In this document: one piece after another, positions 8,596 through 12,268 of the stretch | Layout of the letters: every line of letters begins with the position of its first letter | Position numbering within the stretch: position 1 is the first letter of the stretch | Source: an uncultured Clostridia bacterium | Lineage (GTDB): Bacteria > Bacillota > Clostridia > Christensenellales > Aristaeellaceae | Length of the DNA stretch: 12,268 nt | NCBI GenBank assembly: GCA_947600345.1 | Contig: CANQGC010000068.1 | Coordinates: 1-12,268, forward strand | Direction: 5' to 3' | The notes under the pieces: generated by a model | Database searches by the model: none | Told to the model about the DNA's origin: nothing | Seen by the model: only the letters and a program-made list of their open reading frames with translations | Made by a program: the position numbers and the translations under genes

Positions 8596-8938
8596 GTTCT
8601 GGCGGCTGCTGGACGAGCTGGTGGAAAGCTCGGAGATCGTCATCGACCGCCCGCGCGGCTCGCGGCATCCGAGGCTTGCGCACATCGTCTACCCGCTGGA
8701 CTACGGCTACCTGGCCGGCACCACCTCCACCGACGGCGAGGGCATCGACGTCTGGCTGGGCTCGGGCGCGGATCGAACGCTGAACGCCATATTGGTCAGC
8801 GTGGACATGGACAAGCGCGACTCGGAGATCAAGCTGCTGCTGGGCCTGAGCGAGGCCGAAATCGCGCAGGTCTACGACTTCTACAACGAATACGACGGCA
8901 TGAAGGCCATCCTGATCCGTCGCGGGGAGGACATATGA
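8579..8938 (+). CDS. Short family I inorganic pyrophosphatase-like protein
   Basis: The 119-aa protein resembles the core of soluble family I pyrophosphatases (about 175 aa), which hydrolyse pyrophosphate to phosphate. The segment RPRGSRHPR (24-32) aligns with the substrate-binding PKGS region, YPLDYGY (38-44) with the conserved YGY strand, and DGEGIDVWLG (52-61) with the metal motif DGDPxDVxV: D52, E54, D57. A further acidic pair, D78 and E83, followed by K85, falls where the E. coli enzyme has D97, D102 and K104. Two acids are Glu in place of Asp. It is short at both ends, so activity and substrate are uncertain. GGAGG (8568-8572) lies 6 nt before the ATG, inside truA. It shares an ATGA overlap with the deacylase gene. 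Confidence 0.75.
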   Translation: MRSNPEFWRLLDELVESSEIVIDRPRGSRHPRLAHIVYPLDYGYLAGTTSTDGEGIDVWLGSGADRTLNAILVSVDMDKRDSEIKLLLGLSEAEIAQVYDFYNEYDGMKAILIRRGEDI

Positions 8939-9408
8939 CCATCACCAACGCCATGCGCCTGTTGAAGCAGGCGGGCATTCCCTTCGAGACCTCGGAGTAC
9001 GAGGTGGACGAGAGCGACCTCTCCGGCGTGCACGCCGCCGAGTCGCTGGGCGTCGATCCCGACTGCGTGTTCAAGACGCTGGTCGCGCGCGGCGAGAAGC
9101 ACGGCCCGCACGTGTTCTGCATCCCGGTAGCCCAGGAGCTGGACTTGAAGAAGTGCGCCGCGGCGGCGGGGGAGAAGAAGATCGAGATGATTCACGTGAA
9201 GGAGCTACTGCCGCTCACCGGCTACATTCGCGGCGGCTGCTCGCCCATCGGCATGAAGAAGAAGTTTCCGACCACGCTGGACGAGACGGCGATCCTCTTC
9301 GATAAAATCTACGTGAGCGCGGGCGTGCGCGGCGAGCAGATCATCGTCAACCCGGAGGCGCTGGCCGCCTATATCGGCGCGGACTTCGTCGACGTCACAA
9401 AGGGGTAA
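8935..9408 (+). CDS. ybaK: YbaK/EbsC-type Cys-tRNA(Pro) deacylase
   Basis: The 157-aa protein belongs to the YbaK/ProX editing-domain family, which hydrolyses Cys-tRNA(Pro) made in error by prolyl-tRNA synthetase. Hallmarks are the conserved lysine K47 in CVFKTLVA, the active-site loop RGGCSPIG (99-106), and the C-terminal SAGVRGEQIIVNPE. Full length for YbaK, and the opening NAMRLLKQAGIPF is typical. It overlaps the pyrophosphatase-like gene by 4 nt (ATGA) and its TAA overlaps the HAD gene start (TAATG). With truA two genes upstream, the operon holds two tRNA-acting enzymes. The Cys/Pro specificity is inferred from the family. Confidence 0.92.
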   Translation: MTITNAMRLLKQAGIPFETSEYEVDESDLSGVHAAESLGVDPDCVFKTLVARGEKHGPHVFCIPVAQELDLKKCAAAAGEKKIEMIHVKELLPLTGYIRGGCSPIGMKKKFPTTLDETAILFDKIYVSAGVRGEQIIVNPEALAAYIGADFVDVTKG

Positions 9409-10079
9409 TGGCAGACATGCAGGCGGTACTCTTCGATTTCAACGGCACGCTCTTCGACGATACGCGCTTCCACATCATCTCGTGGAAGCGCTACATGCGC
9501 AAGCGCTTCGGCATCGAGCTGACCGAGGCGCAGGTGCGTGCCCAGTTCATCGGCCCGAACAACTCGACCATCTTCCGCAACTTCTTTGGCGACCGCTACT
9601 CCCCGGAGGAGATTCACGCCTTCTCGCTGGAGAAGGAGGCTGAGTACCGCGCCGCCGCCCGGGAGGATCCGGAGAACATGCGGCTGATCGACGGCGCGCC
9701 GGAGCTTTTCGATCTGCTGACGGCGCGGGGCATCCCCTTCGCGCTGGCCACGGCCTCGGAGCACCCGAACGTGGACTTCTACCTGAACGACCTGGGCCTG
9801 GCGAAGTGGTTCACCCTCGACCGCGTGGTCTACGACGAGGGCAAGCTCGCCAGCAAACCCGACCCGGCGTTCTATGTGGAGGCCGCCCGGCGCATCGGCG
9901 CGAAGCCGGCGGACTGCATCGTCTGCGAGGATTCCCGCGCGGGAATCGAGGCCGCGGCACGCTTCGGCGCGGGCCGCATCATCGCCATCGACCGCACCAC
10001 GCCCCGGGACGAACTTCTCGCCGACCCGAGAATCCACGCCGTCATCCACGACTACCGCAACTTCGAGCGCTTCCTGTGA
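9408..10079 (+). CDS. HAD-superfamily hydrolase (subfamily IA-like) with DFNGT motif
   Basis: The 223-aa protein has the layout of beta-phosphoglucomutase/phosphoglycolate-phosphatase-type HAD enzymes: motif I DFNGT (10-14) with nucleophile D10, a helical cap (about 18-88), motif II T115 in LATAS, motif III K150 in SKPDP, and motif IV ED (174-175) in CEDSRAG. The residue two after the nucleophile, normally the acid/base Asp, is N12, which may slow phosphatase turnover or indicate a special subclass. The substrate is unknown. ATG 9408 is coupled to the ybaK stop (TAATG); ATG 9417 gives MQAVLFDFNG with an 11-nt gap to AAGGGG (9400-9405) and is a serious alternative. It is the last gene of the long operon. 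Confidence 0.88.
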   Translation: MADMQAVLFDFNGTLFDDTRFHIISWKRYMRKRFGIELTEAQVRAQFIGPNNSTIFRNFFGDRYSPEEIHAFSLEKEAEYRAAAREDPENMRLIDGAPELFDLLTARGIPFALATASEHPNVDFYLNDLGLAKWFTLDRVVYDEGKLASKPDPAFYVEAARRIGAKPADCIVCEDSRAGIEAAARFGAGRIIAIDRTTPRDELLADPRIHAVIHDYRNFERFL

Positions 10080-10082
10080 GGG

Positions 10083-10104
10083 AGGCGCTCTTTTGCGCGC
10101 GCCT
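10083..10104 (+). terminator. Weak hairpin after the long operon
   Basis: AGGCGC (10083-10088) pairs with GCGCCT (10099-10104) around a 10-nt loop, followed only by TTGCTC. It is in the right place, 3 nt past the HAD stop, but the short stem and poor T-tract make it a weak intrinsic terminator. Confidence 0.3.
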
Positions 10105-10115
10105 TTGCTCAATCC

Positions 10116-10144
10116 TTGACATAAAGATAAGCAAATGTTATACT
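10116..10144 (+). promoter_or_regulatory. Near-consensus sigma-70 promoter of the four-repeat membrane protein gene
   Basis: Perfect TTGACA (10116-10121), 17-nt spacer, TATACT (10139-10144) with a TG extension two bases upstream. Transcription should begin near 10151, about 30 nt before the ATG. It is the strongest promoter match in the window and shows that the downstream gene has its own transcript. Confidence 0.85.
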
Positions 10145-10180
10145 TCGGACAGAATTTGGGAAATCGCGGGGGCTTTACCG

Positions 10181-11803
10181 ATGAACATATGGAATGATCC
10201 GAATCCGCACCGCAGGCTGCGAAACCGGTTGATACTGATCTACGTCGCGCTGATGTTCGGCCTCAGCTTGCTCTGTGGGGTCACATACGTCATCACAGAT
10301 TTGGCCGGCATCCCCAACGAGTGGGTCCGCTTTCTGGCGTATCCGGCTGGATTTCTGGTGCCCCTCCTGCCGCCGTTCGCAATCTGGATGGTGGTTCTGA
10401 CCCATCGGGCAAAGAAATGGGAAAAGGATCCGCGTGCGCAGGGGAGGCTGTCATTCGAGAATGCGCGCAAGCGGGAGGCGAAAGATGCGCGGCTGGTCGA
10501 GGAGGAGTACAGCCGGGAGACGGGCGCGAGCTGGCTGACGGAGGAATCGCTGGTAGAGAAGGAGTACGGCCGAAACGCGGGCGAGCGCTGGGTGACGGCG
10601 CTGGCGGGGTCGGTCGAGAAGCCGGTCGAATCGCGCGTCGATCTCGCCCGGCGGGAGGACGGCTGGGTTGTGCGCGAGACGCGCGCGGAGCGCGGCGGGC
10701 CGTTTGCGCACGTCGTGCGCACCACCAGCCATCGCCTGGCGAAGGGCTATTTCGCCAATCATTCCGAGGAGGATTTCCTCGCGCAGCTGGCGCAATGGTT
10801 CCCGGAGCGGAACTTTGACGGCGCGCGGAGCAATCCGGCGGTGCGTGCGCTGTTTGCCGGGACGGAGCCGGAACCCGCGCCGGAGGCCGGCGTGGAGTGG
10901 ATCGAGCGCTTCTACTCCGAAAACAACGGCGGCATTCTCTATCCCGTCGATCTGGTGCGCGTCGGCGAGGAATGTTTCGTCCGCGACGGCTCCTTCTCCC
11001 TGGAAGGGGACGGCGAGAGGGGCGTATTTACCTGCAACTATCTGGGCGCGCGCTACCTCCGGGAGCGCACGGTGGAGGATTTGATCTGGGACGTGGAGGT
11101 CGACCTGCTCCTTGCAACGCACCGCCACATCACAAGCGCGGAGAAGCAGCGGCTTCGGGAGAGCCCGAGGCTGCGGGCGCTGTTTGCGGGGAAGCGGAGC
11201 GTTTCCTCGGATGTACTCTGCCGCTGGTTGCGCGTTCGCGGGGCGAACGAGCAGGATTTGCCGTCGGTCGATCTGCTCGAGCGCGCCTCGGGCTGGACGT
11301 TTGTGGAATCATTGACTCAGGACGACGCGCGCAGGCTCGATTTACCGGCGGATTGCCTTTCGCCGGAGGCGCTGCCGCGGACGCTGGCGAGCGTCGCCGA
11401 GACATTCCCGGAATTCGATGAGGCGCAATCCCGCGCCGCGCTGGCCGCCGCGCTCTCCGCGATCGGGGAGGCGGACGGCAGGGTCGCGGAGCTGTATTCG
11501 CGGAACTCCGAATCCGGGAGCGATGTCGTGGTCGAAAGCCTCGATCTGCACCGGGATTCGTCCGGCCGCTTCTTCCTGCGGCACAGGTGGATGACGACGC
11601 TCCGGCTGATTCCCTCGGAGCGCATCGAAATCCTCCCGCTGCCCGAGGACTACTTCCGCGCCCACTCGATGGAGGAATTCATCAAGACCGCGCGGCACCA
11701 TTGCTTCAAGGAGATCGACGCGGCAGCGCTGCGCCGCAATCCCGCGCTGCAAGCGCTGTTCGAAAATCCGCAGGCGAACCCCGCGCCGCAACCGGAGCCA
11801 TAG
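10181..11803 (+). CDS. Membrane-anchored four-repeat protein of unknown function, 540 aa
   Basis: I recognise no family. Two hydrophobic segments (about 17-38 and 49-74) are flanked by basic stretches (HRRLRNR, HRAKKWEK), predicting both ends in the cytoplasm. Residues 75 to 123 are charged. Then come four degenerate repeats at about 124-227, 240-337, 344-430 and 434-529. Each opens with a motif like EYSRNxG, continues to a [VL]DL-x-R strand and G-W-x-V/F-x-R (VDL 153-155, 256-258, 363-365; LDL 454-456), and ends in a helix with Y-F-x-x-H-S-x-E-E-F and N-P-A-L-R-A-L-F (NPAVRALFAG 218-227, SPRLRALFAG 328-337, NPALQALF 520-527). Repeat 3 is the most diverged. The tail is Pro-rich. GGGGG (10168-10172) is 8 nt before the ATG; the frame is open upstream into the HAD gene, but the promoter lies at 10116-10144. 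No enzyme motif is visible; a binding or scaffold role is a guess. Confidence 0.85.
   Translation: MNIWNDPNPHRRLRNRLILIYVALMFGLSLLCGVTYVITDLAGIPNEWVRFLAYPAGFLVPLLPPFAIWMVVLTHRAKKWEKDPRAQGRLSFENARKREAKDARLVEEEYSRETGASWLTEESLVEKEYGRNAGERWVTALAGSVEKPVESRVDLARREDGWVVRETRAERGGPFAHVVRTTSHRLAKGYFANHSEEDFLAQLAQWFPERNFDGARSNPAVRALFAGTEPEPAPEAGVEWIERFYSENNGGILYPVDLVRVGEECFVRDGSFSLEGDGERGVFTCNYLGARYLRERTVEDLIWDVEVDLLLATHRHITSAEKQRLRESPRLRALFAGKRSVSSDVLCRWLRVRGANEQDLPSVDLLERASGWTFVESLTQDDARRLDLPADCLSPEALPRTLASVAETFPEFDEAQSRAALAAALSAIGEADGRVAELYSRNSESGSDVVVESLDLHRDSSGRFFLRHRWMTTLRLIPSERIEILPLPEDYFRAHSMEEFIKTARHHCFKEIDAAALRRNPALQALFENPQANPAPQPEP
10493..10598 (+). repeat. 57-nt-period tandem duplication inside the four-repeat gene
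   Basis: The 49-nt segments 10493-10541 and 10550-10598 match at 39 positions with a period of 57 nt, in frame. They encode LVEEEYSRETGASWL (105-119) and LVEKEYGRNAGERWV (124-138). The nucleotide similarity is higher than between the large repeats, so this looks like a later local duplication of the motif that opens each large repeat. Confidence 0.7.
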
Positions 11804-11852
11804 GCTGAAGCGCCCTGGCGAATGTAACTTTTGCGAACCCCGCAAAAAAGCA

Positions 11853-11882
11853 TTGCACAGGCCCAAAGTTTTGTGATATAAT
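11853..11882 (+). promoter_or_regulatory. Sigma-70 promoter of the NifU-like scaffold gene
   Basis: TTGCAC (11853-11858), an 18-nt spacer and perfect TATAAT (11877-11882) with TG extension (TGATATAAT). The start of transcription would be near 11889, giving an approximately 70-nt leader. It lies 49 nt past the stop of the four-repeat gene. No convincing terminator lies between; a TTTTGCG/CGCAAAA hairpin at 11829-11847 has no T-tract after it. Confidence 0.8.
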
Positions 11883-11900
11883 AGCTAACGTATAGGTATA

Positions 11901-11935
11901 CAGCGCGGTTTCGCGTAGCTGCCCGGTTTCCGGGC
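11901..11935 (+). promoter_or_regulatory. Two stem-loops in the leader of the scaffold gene
   Basis: CGCG (11904-11907) pairs with CGCG (11912-11915) over a GTTT loop, extendable by CAG/CTG with a bulge. GCCCGG (11921-11926) pairs with CCGGGC (11930-11935) over TTT. They sit between the transcription start and the AAGGAGG ribosome site (11945-11951). No known riboswitch pattern was recognised; they could stabilise the mRNA or be regulatory. Confidence 0.35.
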
Positions 11936-11958
11936 GAGGAAAGAAGGAGGAAGAACCA

Positions 11959-12268
11959 TGCAATATTCTCGCGAAGTTGAGGAAATGGTATGCGTCGCCA
12001 AGGGCCCGAACCACGGCCCGGCGCCCATCCCCGAGGAGGGCCAGTGGGTGCAGGCGAAGGAGATCACCGACATCTCCGGCCTGACCCACGGCATCGGCTG
12101 GTGCGCTCCCCAGCAGGGCGCGTGCAAGCTCACGCTGAACGTCAAGAAGGGCATCATTGAGGAGGCGCTGGTGGAGACCATCGGCTGCTCCGGCATGACC
12201 CACTCCGCCGCCATGGCCAGCGAAATTCTCCCCGGCAAGACCATCCTCGAGGCCCTGAACACCGACCT
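11959..12268 (+). CDS. NifU N-domain-like iron-sulfur cluster scaffold protein (3' end outside window)
   Basis: The first 103 residues are present; the gene runs off the window. The segment ETIGCSGMTHSAAMASEILPGKT matches the NifU/IscU scaffold core around its conserved cysteine (C77), and GWCAPQQGACKLTLNV (47-62) supplies C49 and C56; C12 is a fourth cysteine. These would assemble or carry an Fe-S cluster. The sequence is a divergent branch, with a longer N-terminus (AKGPNHGPAPIPEEG) than classical IscU, seen to my knowledge mainly in anaerobic Clostridia. AAGGAGG lies 7 nt before the ATG, a near-perfect site that predicts high expression. In genomes I recall, a GGGtGRT-type protein gene follows; that cannot be seen here. 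Confidence 0.85.

Noticed and set aside
9806..10180. Upstream extension of the four-repeat protein frame
   Set aside because: It runs inside the HAD gene in another frame and across the promoter at 10116-10144; the start is ATG 10181.
10451..11128. Minus-strand reading frame (225 codons) opposite the four-repeat gene
   Set aside because: No ribosome site or promoter, Arg/Ala-rich shadow; the plus strand has promoter, ribosome site and patterned repeats.
11829..11847. TTTTGCG/CGCAAAA hairpin as terminator of the four-repeat gene
   Set aside because: There is no T-tract after the stem on either strand; it is AT-rich and close to the next -35, so a terminator call is not supported.

Overview
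The window is a GC-rich bacterial chromosome segment. I infer an anaerobic, gut-type member of the Bacillota (Clostridia-like). The reasons are the Bacillota gene order ecfA1-ecfA2-ecfT-truA, a metal-dependent phosphoglycerate mutase next to pgk/tpi, strong AAGGAG-type ribosome sites, TTGACA/TATAAT promoters, and a NifU-like scaffold variant that I associate with anaerobic Clostridia. No marker gene for a genus is present, so the placement is tentative.

Left part (1-1661): a perfect hairpin at the edge, then a GNAT acetyltransferase on the minus strand. Diverging from it is a two-gene plus-strand unit: a 72-aa conserved-looking small protein and a 234-aa protein with a four-cysteine N-terminus, a charged helical middle and a YbjQ/DUF74 C-terminal domain. 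The second gene is strikingly AT-rich beside its neighbours. A hairpin at 1619-1648 separates it from the convergent glycolysis genes.

Glycolysis (1662-5161, minus strand): a single polypeptide fusing phosphoglycerate kinase to triosephosphate isomerase, followed with a TGATG overlap by gpmI. Together they encode three lower-glycolysis activities in two genes; gap and eno are not here.

Long operon (5357-10079, plus strand): ecfA1, ecfA2 and ecfT (the shared energizing module of ECF vitamin/metal importers), truA (tRNA pseudouridine synthase), a short family I pyrophosphatase-like protein, a YbaK-type Cys-tRNA(Pro) deacylase and a HAD hydrolase. Every junction overlaps or is 1 nt, so this is one tightly coupled transcription unit driven by an extended -10 promoter. 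It mixes vitamin import with tRNA modification and tRNA proofreading.

Right part (10080-12268): a gene with a near-consensus promoter encodes a 540-aa protein of unknown function. It has two membrane segments and then four degenerate repeats of about 90-105 aa, which appear undescribed as far as I can tell. Last is the start of a NifU N-domain-like iron-sulfur scaffold gene with its own promoter and a potentially structured leader, cut by the window end. No tRNA, rRNA, CRISPR array or insertion sequence was seen. The most interesting items are the four-repeat membrane protein, the PGK-TIM fusion and the cysteine-cluster/YbjQ protein.
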